A program made the position numbers and the translations under genes. Of a DNA stretch of 64,000 bases, positions 1-11,050 are shown piece after piece (position 1 is the stretch's first letter; the number at the start of each line of letters is the position of its first letter). A model generated the notes under the pieces. The model did not search any database, had not been told where the DNA came from, and worked only from the letters and a program-made list of their open reading frames with translations. The DNA comes from Ailurus styani. Taxonomy: Eukaryota > Chordata > Mammalia > Carnivora > Ailuridae. The stretch is from NCBI GenBank assembly GCA_002007465.1, contig LNAC01000137.1, positions 2,526,026-2,590,025 on the forward strand. The letters are read 5' to 3'.

Positions 1-97
1 GGGGGCCGCGCGCGGTGGGTGCGAGCGGTGGCGCCGCCTCCGGGAAGCCGCGCTGGGGCCGGGCCGGGCCGGGCGGCCCCGGCCTTCCGCTGCCAGG

Positions 98-107
98 GTT
101 GCGCAAC
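98..107. promoter_or_regulatory. C/EBP-like palindrome
   Basis: GTTGCGCAAC is a perfect 10-bp palindrome containing the TTGCGCAA optimum for C/EBP bZIP dimers. It sits in the promoter island upstream of the probable exon 1. Its use in vivo is not shown by the sequence. Confidence 0.4.
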
Positions 108-262
108 GGCTCTTCCCAGCAACCGAAGTTTTGTTTAGTCCCACAGGGGGCCTCTTTCCCCACCGCACCGCTAGGCCGTAACTACGGAGACCTCTTGTCT
201 TTCATTAAGGGGAACAAACACAAACACGCGCACGCACGCACGCAACTTGAGCGCCCCAGCCG

Positions 263-340
263 ATGGCTGCGTCCCTGGCTTTGTGGCCCAGTCACCAGCG
301 TCGCCGAGCGGCCGGTTTGGAGGATGTCAGCTCCGGAGAC
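263..340 (+). promoter_or_regulatory. Upstream ORF 1 (continues in exon 2)
   Basis: The ATG at 263 has G at +4 but C at -3. Its frame is open for 26 codons to the exon 1 donor. After splicing 340 to 28689 it continues 23 codons and stops at TGA 28758-28760, giving 49 residues in a frame different from HIPK3. It therefore overlaps the main start codon at 28691. This depends on the inferred splice junction and on transcription starting upstream of 263. Confidence 0.35.
324..340 (+). promoter_or_regulatory. Upstream ORF 2 (continues in exon 2)
   Basis: The ATG at 324 has A at -3, a favourable Kozak feature. After the inferred splice it reads the third frame and stops at TAG 28753-28755, giving 27 residues and also overlapping the HIPK3 start. 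A leaky-scanning or repressive role is inferred, not observed. Confidence 0.35.
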
Positions 341-560
341 GTGAGTGCGTGTGCTTGTTGGGGAGGAGAAATGTGACCCGCCGCTCCGCGTCCCCTGCCG
401 CGGCGGGAGGAAGGCGTGGCGGCCGCGCGGCCGGGCTCTTGCCGGCTTCTCTCGTTACGGTGGCGGCCGCCCGCTTCCCGTGGTGGAGAACTCTCGGAAC
501 GACTTCGGAGGGGAATGTCTGTTTTCCTGTCGGGAGGGACACGGCTCTTTTAAAATGGTA

Positions 561-2676
561 TGTGGCTCTCAGCGAAGCCTGTTTCCCAATCGTATCTAGG
601 CTTGAGGAATTGCGCTAAAGGGTGTGTGCGTAGATTACCTTGGACCTGTTACAGAGGAGTCCTAACACGTTCAGTCCTTGAACTGTGTTTTCACAACCTC
701 TTGCTGCCCTGTTAGAATTTATTTTTCCACCTGTCAGGTCGCTGCTTCTAATTATAAGGCGCTTCGACTAGCAACAGTGAAGTTTTTCAGATTCTCGTCC
801 GGTTTACAGGGAAAGCTCATGGTTGATTCTGTTGTCAACTTGGATGTCTCCCTGGTCCTGGGCCGGGAGAGTTAGCTGGTAAACCAGCCTGTGCTTGTGC
901 TTATGTGTACCTTGTAATAATTTGGAGATTGGCTGACCATTCCCCCCCCGCCCCCCAATATTAGGTATTCGCTTGTTAGCTCTAGCTTCTGGCGTGGAAT
1001 CACTCATATTCACACCATTTCAGTTTATTTCAAAGTTTCAATTTCTCGGTGCCTTAAAATTTTTAAGAGGTGCCCTTTTTGATCAAATTTTTGTTGAAAA
1101 CTTTTGAGCGGGATCGGTGGGCTTTGTTTGTTACCCAGCTAAAACATTTTAATCCTACATTCTCATTTAATTTTTCAGAAGCTGGGCAAGCCTCACCATA
1201 TGTTTGATAAGTCTAGATTCTGCTTATGTTTGCAAGTGCAGTGCTAATTTTATACAGTGAGCTATGATAAGGTTTTGATAGGTCGTGATTAAACTTAGTA
1301 TTAAACTTAGTAAACGTAGTCAACAAAATAAAACTGACCTTTTTAAAAAAATAGTTTTTATAGTTTTATTGGCTACCTTATGCTTTCATGCCTCTTAACA
1401 GTAAATGAAATGTAACCAACCAGATAAAGTACCTTTGAATTAAGGTTTTCTTGGTATATTTAGGGGTCCATTCATAAAGCGCAGACAACTCTTATTTATA
1501 AAATGTAATGCTCAACCGGTTTGAGGCTTATTTTTCTGTTACTTTCGAAACTTATTTGATATTCATTTGTGTTGATTTGTGTTAGAAGCGTGTTGAAATA
1601 TTTGAGATTTTGCACATTTCACTGTGGCGTTTATTTGTACTTACATAAATATGAATGACAATTTGTTCCTGAAATTTTTCTCTATCCTAGGGAATATATT
1701 TTCTAAAAAGGAATTTTTTTGTGGGGAGCCTTAGATTAAAACTATGTTTTAAAAAGGTAAGATGAGCTTGAAATCTAGAACAGAACCAATCATTAAATGT
1801 TTCAAATTTATATTTGGACATTGCTAACTACAGTAGCTAAACACATATTAGGCAGGCAGATCATAACATGGTGAGCCAGTCTTCGTTTATTGTCATAATA
1901 CCTTTTCCATTGAACTAGTCATTATCTTGCTTATAAACCAGTCATTGGCTTCTGGGCATGGAGTTTTAGAGTCACATAAAAGTGGATTGTTTTTATGAGA
2001 TAATTCTTCTTGTAAACATGCTTGAAAAGAAGCTTCAGATCATAATATTTTAATTTTTTGGATGTTCTGTCATGGAGTAACCATAAAATAAGGTGCAAAT
2101 TACAGAGGTAGGCTGCTGTAGCTAGTATGGCAGGGCACATTAGTATTTGTTTACTGTAAGATATTAAAAGCTTTTTTTTTTCCTTGCAACTTAAAATAGC
2201 AACAGCTGTCAAATGAACTTTCTGATTGAGCTTTTGTTTTAAATATTTGATACATGAACACTGAAGGCATTTATAGGTAGGAAAGAGAAAATGTGGATTC
2301 CAGAATGCTGAAATACTGTTTTCCTAAACTGTTTCACATCCATTGAATGGAATACTTGGTTGCATGTTATTTTCCATTGGAGTGTTACAGTGACTTATTC
2401 TGGTGACTTTTGAAGTTAGTTTTCTATGTTCTCTACACAGCAGTTCACCCAGGGTGCTGATGTGGTAGATTAGAATTGTGTTAGTGGTAGTTAATTAAAA
2501 GGCATAAGTAATGTAGTTTCCATCGCATTCCATTTATGTTTGAGTTTGGAGATAAAGATGTCATGGCAATATTTAGACTTAAGTGTGTTCTAAGGACCTT
2601 TGAAATTCTCTGTATTTAAAGTATCCTTCCAGAGTTATTTTTACCTCTTAACTATTAGAGGATACAAAATAACTTG
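561..2676. other. Repeat-poor start of intron 1
   Basis: No interspersed repeat I can name is found over about 2.1 kb directly behind the promoter. The sequence is AT-rich and shows no convincing coding frame. Exclusion of recent SINEs near a promoter is common and may mark intronic regulatory sequence. Confidence 0.5.
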
Positions 2677-2880
2677 GGCGCCTGGGTGGCTCAGTGGGTT
2701 AAAGCCTCTGCTTTCAGCTCAGGTCATGATCTCAGCGTCCTGGGATCGAGGCCCACATCGGGCTCTCTGCTCAGCAGGGAGCCTGCTTCCTCCTCTCCCT
2801 GTCTCTCTGCCTACCTCTCTGCCTACTTGTAATCTCTCTCTCTGTGTCAAATAAATAAATAAAATCTTTAAAAAAAAAAA
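2677..2880 (+). repeat. Can-SINE, full length
   Basis: Full tRNA-Lys head, CT-rich middle and A tail are present. The flanking target duplication is AAAATAACTTG, at about 2666-2676 and 2881-2891. Confidence 0.95.
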
Positions 2881-3309
2881 AAAATAACTTGCTATATGAT
2901 TATATTGTTGCTGCCAAAAGAAATGTTCGTGTAAAATTTCTGGGTTTACAGCTGTCCTAATTTTCTAATGTCTGAAGTTGAGACTTCCAGTGTGGTACGT
3001 TTATCTTGGAAGTTACTTCTGAGACAAAATTCTAGAATTTTGTTAAAGTGGAAGAATCTACCAGCAATTATATTACTTCTCTAAAGGTGTCCCTAACCTG
3101 CCTGCCCCCCAACTTGCTGAAAGCTTTGTTATGGTAACCCTTTCTATATAATACAAATGCAAGTTTAAAGGAATTATTTTAAATATCTTTACTGGTTCTG
3201 GATCCAGCTCCTTAAAAAATAACTTGTCTAGTATCTTTGAACACAGCTTAAGTTGAATAGGAATATCTATTTGGAGTTGAAGTTTTTTGTTTTTGTTTTT
3301 GTGGGTTTT

Positions 3310-3491
3310 TTTTTTTCTTAGATTTTATTTTATTTATTTGAGAGAGAGATAACAAGCAGGGGGGAGAGGGAGAGGGAGAAGCAGGCTCCTTGCTGAGCAG
3401 GGAGCCCGATGCAGGGCTGGATCTGAGGACCCTGGGATCATGACCTGAGCCAAAGGCAGACACTTAACTGACTGAGCCACCCAGGCATCTC
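3310..3491 (-). repeat. Can-SINE, antisense
   Basis: The element reads from an AGATTTTATTTTATTTATTTGAGAG tail to an ACTGAGCCACCCAGGCATC head. The tail is preceded by a T-rich TTTTTGTTTTTG stretch. Confidence 0.92.
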
Positions 3492-4821
3492 ATCGAAATT
3501 TTTGAATCAGTGTAAGTTTTCAGGGTAGCTAAAGCTCTTACGTGACTGACCTAAGGAAATAAAATCCACTTCTTTTGGTTGGATTCAGAGTGATTTGGGG
3601 AGAAACAACTTAATATTAGTGAGTTGCTTCTGTAGCTTTGTCATAGCTGTTCTTTTGGGCCTTATCTTAAACACTGTTAGGACCAAGCTGGAATAGATAT
3701 TTGGAAGATGTATGTTATACATTTTACGTAAATGTTTGTCAAATTAGACCTTGACCTATTTGGCAGAACAGGCTGCTCTCCTCAGCTGATAGTTGGGCCA
3801 TATGTCCCTACGCAAAGGCAACGTACTCTCTGGATTTTGAGGTGCACGCCGTTATGCTGGGGACCTGGAGCCTCTCCTTTTAGGACCTGTGTGGAAATTA
3901 AAAAAACTGGTTGGGTATTGGAAATACTGTATTTTAGGGATGGCATTTGTGGTTTGAGGACGGTTAAGTCAGTAAACTGATTTATCTTTTGTGTTTAGTA
4001 ATTATGGCCAAGTCACTACTTTAGAAAGTTATCTTTTTCCAACAGGAAATCTTTGAACTGAAACAAGCCAAGGACAATATGTTTTACCTTAAATATATTT
4101 TGTTACTTTGACCCAAACAATTTCTTTAATTTTCTAAGAGAGTGAAAATTTTTCCTTGCCGGGGAAGACTGAGTGGGAGGGAAGCTAGCGGGCAGGTAAG
4201 GTAGAGGAAGCTGGGCCTTAAGTTGATTTAAATGCCAGAAAGGTTGATTTAAATGAATTTTGGAGACTTGGAAATCTGTTTTGACTTAAATGTTCAAGTT
4301 GCTAGAGACCAGAGTTCACTTAGTTATAACATCAGTGAAATATGTGGTAGCTTGAAGGACCGATTAAGAATACTCTGTAATCTCTGTTAAAAGATCAGAG
4401 TGGCAAAGGAGTATCTGTGTATTATCCCTGGCCAGTTTTGAAAACTACTAACCCCCCCTTCCTTGTTGTGCCTTTTATTTCTTCAGTCTAAACTACTGTT
4501 CCTTAATGTAGAAGTTAGAGAAGATAAATTTCCTGTACAATTACAAAATTCTTACGTTAAATGCCTAATTTGAAATCAGAAGTGTCAAGAGCATAGAACA
4601 TATTATTGCTATTAAAATGAGCTTGATTTATAGGAATAATTTTTTTTTTTAGTTTTTAGAGCTACTTAAAAATAAAACTAAGGTGCATAATAAATGAATG
4701 TAGGTTTTTCAAACTGAATTAAAACCCAATTTCTCTGCTGTTACTCATTGCATTTTTACTTTCTGAGATTAACATCTCTTCTTTTAAAAATTAGATTTCC
4801 AGATATGCTTTTCATGTTGAA
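3492..4821. other. Intronic sequence without a recognised gene
   Basis: Nothing nameable was found. A segment at about 3760-3900 has several CpGs and a locally higher GC content than its surroundings; no exon signals support it. Confidence 0.4.
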
Positions 4822-5013
4822 TTTTTTTTAAGATTTTATTTATTTATTTGTCAGAGAGAGAGAGAGAGAGAGTACAAGTAGGCAGAGTGGCAGAGGGAGA
4901 GAAGCAGGCTCCTTGCTGAGCAAGGAGCCCAGTGCAGGACTCATCCCAGGACCCTGGGACAATGACCTGAGCTGAAGGCAGCTGCCCAACCAACTGAGCC
5001 ACCCAGGTGTCTC
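4822..5013 (-). repeat. Can-SINE, antisense
   Basis: Tail TTTTTTTAAGATTTTATTT, GA-rich middle and ACTGAGCCACCCAGGTGTC head are visible. Imperfect target repeats ATGTTGAA and ATGTTGCA flank it. Confidence 0.93.
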
Positions 5014-5449
5014 TATGTTGCATTTTCTTTGCTGTTTTGCCCCCCCCCTTTTTTTTAAATAAAAAGATTACTCCTGCAAGAAGTGGAGATTTAGAGAAGA
5101 ATAATAAAGTATGTTGTTCCTTTGAGCTGTACTTTATCCTTTAGGTAAGGATCTAAATTGTGAAAGACTGATTCTTAGTCTCATTGAAAATAAAGGATTG
5201 CCAGAGGTGGTCAGATAAATTGTTTTATTTTGCATATTGTTAATGCTGGAGCATCTTTTCTAATTGGAAAAACATTGTTTAGATTTGATATTGAAATAAT
5301 TAGATGAACAGAATGAGTCATTTCCTCCCCCATTTAGAATTTTGTAGGCATTTATTATAAATTACATTTGATTATATGGCTTACCAAGAACGTTGCCTTT
5401 ATAGAATTTGATAGAAACTATAAAACTTGGCTGCATTTGACTGGCCAGT

Positions 5450-5940
5450 TACAGATGACCCCCTATTTACCATGGCTCGACTTAGGATTTCTCGACTTTA
5501 CCATGATGTGAAAGTCATACGCATTCAGTACTTTGAATTTTGAATTTTGCTCTTTTCCCAGGTTAGCAGTGTGGGGTCTGATGCTCTTCCTTTGATGCTG
5601 GGCAGAGGCAGGGAGCCACAGTTCCTCGTCAGCCACCTTATCATGAGGGTCAATAATGATATGCTTAAAACCATTCCGTACCCACACAGCCATTCTTTTT
5701 CACTTTCAGTACAGTATTGAATACCTTACATGAGATATTTACTACTTTATTATAAAATAGGCTTTGTGTTAGATGACTTTCCCAACTGTAGGCTAATGTG
5801 TTTTGAGCGGGTTTAAAGCAGGCAGGGCTAAGCCATGATGTTCGGTAAGTTAGGTGTATTAAGTGTATTTTCTTTTTGGTATTGTCAGCGTCTGAGGGGT
5901 TTATTGGGATGTAACCCCGTTTAAGTTGAGGAAGACCTGT
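5450..5940 (+). mobile_element. Tigger-type (pogo) DNA transposon remnant
   Basis: The terminal inverted repeats are ACAGATGACCCCC at the left and the complement of GGAAGACCTGT at the right. Internal text such as GGTTCGACTTACGATTTTTCGAC-like sequence near 5476-5505 and GATGTTCGGTAAGTTAGGTG near 5838 recalls a widespread mammalian non-autonomous Tigger family. The exact subfamily is unresolved. A short antisense reading frame across its 3' half is an accident of this element, not a gene. Confidence 0.65.
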
Positions 5941-7080
5941 TTTTTTCATTGTAGAAATTAAAAAACATGTGACTTACTAAAAATGTTAACTTCAAATTCT
6001 TCAGCTTCTCCCTACTTTTGTTGCATATTATTCATAAGTTAAAATATCTTACAGTTTTTTAAACAATGAAATAGTGAACTTTGAAACATTTGCAGAAAAT
6101 AACTAGCTTAGAAAATTTTTCATACCCTATAAAGTGGTTATTTAAAGGCCTAAAGTATCATTTATGTATTTTTTGACTCTGTGTTACCTGTTTAATAATA
6201 CAATGAGTCTTGTAGGTTTGGTAAACTATACGACTTTAGATATATAATGTATGGTCTTAAATAGTTAATCAGTTAGATGGAGTGATAACATATTGAAAAT
6301 TGAACCTAACTTTCTAGAGATATTTCTTCTAAAGTAAAATTTAAATTAATACTTCAGAGGGCTTTAAATATGTAATTTATGACAACTTATATTGAGATTA
6401 AGTAGGGTAAAGTGACATAAAATCACAATGAAAATTGCAGGTTATGAGCTACATAGCCTGTAGCTATGATGCTATACTTCACTACATTCTCTGAACAAAA
6501 CATGTTTTGGGCCAACTTGTAATCAGTTTCAGTGGAGACGGTACAAATATCTCTGCAGTATATTAATTCTAGTTTTCTGTTTTAAGTTACATAAGAATAG
6601 TTTTGGCTTCAAAAATATTAGGTTTTTAATCTGGTTACGGTCCTTTAAATAATTTTTGTAACTGGATCACAGACTCACACCACAATTAAATGAAATTTTA
6701 TTATGTCAGGTAAAACAGAGATAAAATACGTGTGTGGAAATTGTTTTACCTGGTCTATATTTGGGTGTCCACTAAGTGCAAAGTACTCTGCTCTGAATGA
6801 AGAGAGCAAGACATGGTTCTTGCTTTGAGTAAATAGGTGAAATTAGCCAAGTACTATAAATTTTCTTTTATACTTGTGTGTGTGTACGTGAACTGGAAAA
6901 CACTGCCTGAGAAAAATAATGATTTATATATAGCATGTTCAAGTTTTTAAAAACTGTTTATTTAAATAAATAATGGTTTAAGTATCAGGAATGGTTCAGC
7001 TTCTGAAAATTGTATATAATGCTTGCTACTCCTTGTAATGTTTAGAGCCAAAAAATTCATTTAAAAATATGAAAAAAATT
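5941..7080. other. AT-rich intron, nothing recognised
   Basis: No repeat with a clear identity, RNA gene or exon could be supported. The interval contains only short A/T runs and a small TGTGTGTG tract at about 6875. Confidence 0.4.
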
Positions 7081-7265
7081 GGGGTGTTTGGGTGGCTCAC
7101 TTAAGTGGCCAACTCTTGTTTTCAGCTTAGGTCATGATCTCAGGGCCCGTGTTCGGCCCTCCATGCTCAGTGGGGAGTCTGCTTGAGGATTTCTTTCCCT
7201 CTCCCTGTCTCTACCCCTGCTTGTACTCGTGCTCTTTCTAAAATAAATAAATAAATCTTTAAAAA
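7081..7265 (+). repeat. Can-SINE, older copy
   Basis: Diverged head (GGGGTGTTTGGGTGGCTCAC) and an ATAAATAAATAAATCTTT tail. The target duplication is roughly AAAAATATGAAAAAAATT before and AAAAATATGAAAACAATT after. Confidence 0.9.
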
Positions 7266-8330
7266 AATATGAAAACAATTCTATAAATTTATTTTCTGTT
7301 ATAAGCTTTTCCATTTAATAGTCTAATGGTTTTATGGAGACATGTTGTATGTTAATTTAAATCAAGCGGAAGTTCATATTTCTGAAGTATGGTTAATCTA
7401 GTTCTCTTATTCTCATGGTTTTTCATTTTGGACATGCACAGTTCTTGCATTGCTTGAGAAAATTCTAATAGGTTTGCCTTTCCTAACTGTATTATTACCT
7501 TCTAAATTTGGAATGCCGAGCTCTCCAAACCTCATTCCTGTGCCAACTGGTGGAAAGAAAATAGAAGGTGAAAACAGGGTATAGATAGAATTCCATTTTA
7601 AGAAGATTGAAATTGCTAGCTGTAACTTATTTGAAACCACTATACAGAAGGAATATTATTTGTATACTTAATTTATGTAAATCAGAAATATGTTTAATTT
7701 GGTGTCCTTGAAGCCAAGTCATACAAAGGGCAAGTATTATATTGCCCCATCATAATTGCATATGATACATTCTTAATGAAATTTTACAATTTGGTGACAT
7801 TTTAATATTTATTATACATGTGTATTTAAAATTGAATTCTGTGTGGAAACGTACTTAGGGTTTAGGGATTATAATATAATAGGTTTTGCCAATACTTTTG
7901 AGTAGAAAACAATTGGGATGTTTGCCTTGTGAGTTGCCCTAAGTCCTCCTAGAGTGGCATTTCTGAAAATATTTCTAGTGGCTACTCTAGCTTCTAAAAA
8001 TGTCTCTTAAGGATCTCATATCTGAAGGTATATCTAGCTTGAAATTTTTTCTTGTTAATCTGATCGGAAGAAAATGAGATACATCAATTTCTAACCTAAT
8101 ATATTAGGTTGGGAAAATTTGGGGAAATTTTTGGGAAATTTTTACATTTCAAAATATAAAGTAGTATCTGAACTGTTCTGGTCAGAGACCATGTTTTAAA
8201 GGTTTCTATGGATATAAAACCTCTAATAGACATTGGGGAATCAAATATATTATCACAAAAGTAACCAAATTGAGGTATGCTATGTTCTACCTGTATCCTT
8301 TAATCAAAGTATAGTGCTTTTACTAAGCAG
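7266..8330. other. AT-rich intron, nothing recognised
   Basis: No supported feature. A small direct echo GGGAAATTTTTGGGAAATTTTT lies near 8121-8144. Confidence 0.35.
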
Positions 8331-9110
8331 CTTCACAGATACCTGCCCAAAGCACTTGAGAATGTGTCATATACACACTTTACTTCTCAGAACCCTACTC
8401 TATCCCTCACTTTAATTCTAGCAGATGAGTTTGTTTCCTGTGTAGAAGTAAATAGATATGAACTTCCTCCAGATTTCCAACGCTTTGCCTCTGAATGTAA
8501 CTTCTACAAGTACACACACTTTGTGTTTTCACTACTCTCTCAAGGACCGAAACATCTTCACTCCAAGATTATTTCCTATTCTCTACTGTGGATTTCATCC
8601 TGAAACGTGCTTTTCAGCATCTTGAGCCTGTCCAGTAACTTCAAAGCTTCACACCCCCCCCTTTCTTGGGCCTTTTTCTTCAGCCTTTAAAAATAAGATA
8701 TCTGAGATCTTAAACATCCATCTTTTAATTGTGCCTTCTCCAATCTATGGACTTGTTTATTTCTTCCAAACTTCTTAATTGTGTACTCTAGTTTCTGTTT
8801 GAATTTATATTCACTTCTTAGCCCTTGGCAATATAGTTCTGTCCATGCCACTCCAGTGAAATTACTCCCACTAAGCTCTCCAGTAGTTTCTTTTATTTAC
8901 AGTTTATTTATTCCTTGAGGTGATTGCATTTATAGTGTATCCTATTCTTAGTCTCAGCTCATCTTTTGAACTAATGAGCCCCATATTCCCCCGCTCCCCC
9001 AAAAAACAGGTAGCTCAGATTGAATTATCTTATTTCCACATTGTTCCTTTTTCTGTATTTCCTCTTTGGTATTTTCACTCATTTCTATTGTAGTTTATGT
9101 TTGAAAACTT
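8330..9110 (+). repeat. Probable LINE-2 remnant, diverged
   Basis: Pyrimidine-rich text such as TGCCACTCCAGTGAAATTACTCCC and CTAAGCTCTCCAGTAG matches the sense strand of the L2 reverse transcriptase region in style and order. It is heavily decayed and the limits are approximate. Confidence 0.4.
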
Positions 9111-9114
9111 ATTT

Positions 9115-9222
9115 ATTTTTAAAGATTTTATTATTAAGTAATCTCTACACCCGTGGGGCTTGAACTCACAACCCTGAGATTAAGAGTCTCATGCTCTACT
9201 GACTGAGCCAGCCAGGTGCCCC
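9115..9222 (-). repeat. Short tRNA-type Can-SINE, antisense
   Basis: This copy has the tRNA-like part followed directly by an AAGTAATCTCTACACCC junction and lacks the CT-rich segment. The complement reads a tRNA-like A box (TGGCTCAGTCAGTAGAGCATGAG) and B box (GTTCAAGCCCC-like). Confidence 0.88.
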
Positions 9223-9289
9223 TGTGTTTGAAACTTTAAATCTTAAAATACTTATTTTTGGTGGATGCATTTTTAAAAAGCCAGCAAAA

Positions 9290-9880
9290 TTTGCACTTTG
9301 CAAAGCAAAATTTGGTAGTATTTATCAAGTTTCCTTTTTGGAAATCCATACTAAGAAAATTAAGAATGTATAAAGTGGGGCACCTGGGTGGCTCAGTGGG
9401 TTAAGCCTCTGCCTCTGGCCCAGGTCATGATCTCAGGGTCCTGGAATCGAGCCCCGCATCGGGCTCTCTGCTCAGCAGGGAGCCTGCTTCCCCTTCTCCC
9501 TCTGCCTACCTCTCTGCCTACTTGTGATCTTTCTCTCTCTGTCAAATAAATAAATAAAATCTTAAAAAAGAATGTATAAAAGCTATTTAAGTGAAAATGT
9601 TCATCACAACTTCATATAAATATAGTGAAAAATTGGGGAAAAAGGCAGTTCAACAAATTATAGTATGCACACATGGTAGAATATTATGCTGCTATTCAAA
9701 ATATCCTAGAGAGGACATATCTAAGATACACTAGAGAGAACAAGTTGGCATATCAAGTTATACATGTACCATGATTGTAAATGTATAATAAAACATGTTA
9801 GAATAACTAGAAGGAAATAGGTTCTTTTTCCTGAATATTTTGTAATTTATACTAATTGAATAATTTAAAAATGATTTTCA
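9290..9880 (+). mobile_element. Old L1 3' region, interrupted
   Basis: Text such as ACAAATTATAGTATGCACACATGG and AGAATATTATGCTGCTATTCAAAAT is typical of old mammalian L1 3' ends in sense orientation. A SINE at 9377-9568 splits it. Confidence 0.55.
9377..9568 (+). repeat. Can-SINE, nested in L1
   Basis: Near-consensus copy. The target duplication AAGAATGTATAAA is present on both sides. Confidence 0.95.
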
Positions 9881-10052
9881 TACTGAAATTCCACCTCTTC
9901 CTGGACTGAACAATGTGTATGTTTTTATGGCAGAATAGTTAAATTTCACATATTAGTCTAGTCTACACATATTCTGCAGTGTCATTCCAGGTAATGGTAA
10001 TGGCTTAGTGATTTTTGTCCTTTCAACTTGCAAGGTTACTATGAACAAATAA

Positions 10053-10290
10053 CATTTTAAGTTTTTTTTTTTTTTTTTTAAGATTTTATTTACTTGAGAG
10101 AAAGTGAGAGAGAGAGAGAGAGAGAGAAAAGGAGCAGGGGGAGGGGAAGAAGCAGACTCCCCACTGAGCAGGAAGCCCGATGCACTCCCCACTGAGCAGG
10201 AAGCCCGATGCGGCACTTGATCCCAGGACCCTGGGATCATGACCTGAGCCAAAGGCAGATGCTTATCTGACTGAGTCACTCAGGTGTTCC
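10053..10290 (-). repeat. Can-SINE with internal 28-bp duplication
   Basis: Antisense copy with a long T tract and (GA)n. A perfect 28-bp tandem duplication lies at 10156-10183 and 10184-10211, covering the CTGAGCAGGAAGCCCGATGC motif, so the element is longer than its relatives. Confidence 0.93.
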
Positions 10291-10919
10291 TTAAGTTTTA
10301 ACATTGTTATAAAATAACTGTTTTGGCATATTCATCATGTATAATTGATATGTAATCATTACTTTCTATCTGAGATTCTATCTAGCTTATGCAAATGACA
10401 GAAAAGTGACATGAAGTTGCTTTTGGCCAGTATGAAATTTTTACTTATTATCTGAGAATAAATTTCTCATCAGTAAACTGTTAACTGTTGTGTGGCCATT
10501 TTCAGTCAATTGATTTAACATATTTGTCTGTATTTTATCCCATAGGATCAACAGCTGGCCTTCAGTTTCGAACTTAAAATGTGTTAGCTATCACTTATTC
10601 ATCTTCAAATGGAATTAAACTTTTGTAATCATCTTATCTTTTTAATATGTTGATGGCATTTGAAAATATCTCTTCAGCTGATAGATCTGAATATGATTTT
10701 CTTATAGTTGTAATTCTGATACATACAACTTTATAATATCATGTATGGCAGTGTGACTTTTTACACTAATGTGAAAATATTTTTTCAGAAGTGCTTCTGT
10801 GGGGCTGCTAGTGGAAGAAAGAAATATTTATGTGACCCTTGGTAAGCCCATATGAATCTGCAGTTTTAGTGCACAGCTTATTACAAGCAACCCAACAATG
10901 TGTCATTTTATTTTACTTT

Positions 10920-11050
10920 ATTTTTAAAAAAATAATTTTTATTTTTTTAAATTAACTTTTTTAAGTAATCTGTGCCCAGTGTGGGGCTCAAACTCAGAAC
11001 CCTGAGATCAAGAGTTGCATGCTCTACCGATTGAGCCAGCCAGGCGCCCC
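10920..11050 (-). repeat. Short tRNA-type Can-SINE, antisense
   Basis: It ends in ATTGAGCCAGCCAGGCGCCCC. The target duplication is close to AACAATGTGTCATTTTA before and AACAATGTATGTCATTTTA after. Confidence 0.9.

Larger units (their letters stand above)
110..340 (+). other. HIPK3: Probable HIPK3 exon 1 (5' UTR); 5' end uncertain
   Basis: The 3' end is set by a strong donor, GGAGAC|GTGAGT, with the exon ending at 340. The 5' end shown is a guess, because no transcription start can be read from sequence alone. HIPK3 genes carry a non-coding first exon in a CpG island far upstream of the coding exon, and the layout here fits. Spliced to 28689, the leader would contain two upstream ATGs, at 263 and 324. 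Both open frames run into exon 2 and overlap the HIPK3 start codon. An alternative donor inside the island cannot be excluded without RNA evidence. Confidence 0.5.
1..560 (+). promoter_or_regulatory. HIPK3: CpG-island promoter of HIPK3
   Basis: This stretch is strongly GC-rich and full of CpG, unlike the AT-rich sequence that follows from about 600. It contains repeated GGGCC/GGCCC blocks (55-82), a perfect C/EBP-type palindrome GTTGCGCAAC at 98-107, and alternating CGCACGCACGCA at 228-242, which resembles NRF1-type sites. No TATA box is evident, as expected for a broad CpG-island promoter of a widely expressed kinase. It lies about 28 kb upstream of the HIPK3 coding exon, on the right side for that gene. 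The window begins inside the island, so its true 5' limit and any divergent transcript are not visible. Factor binding is inferred from motifs only. Confidence 0.8.

Noticed and set aside
247..618. Open frames of 84-123 codons in the CpG island
   Set aside because: They cross the probable exon 1 donor and reflect GC-rich sequence lacking stops. No protein features.
5463..5949. Two antisense frames of 76 and 94 codons
   Set aside because: Both lie in the Tigger transposon remnant and do not resemble its transposase.
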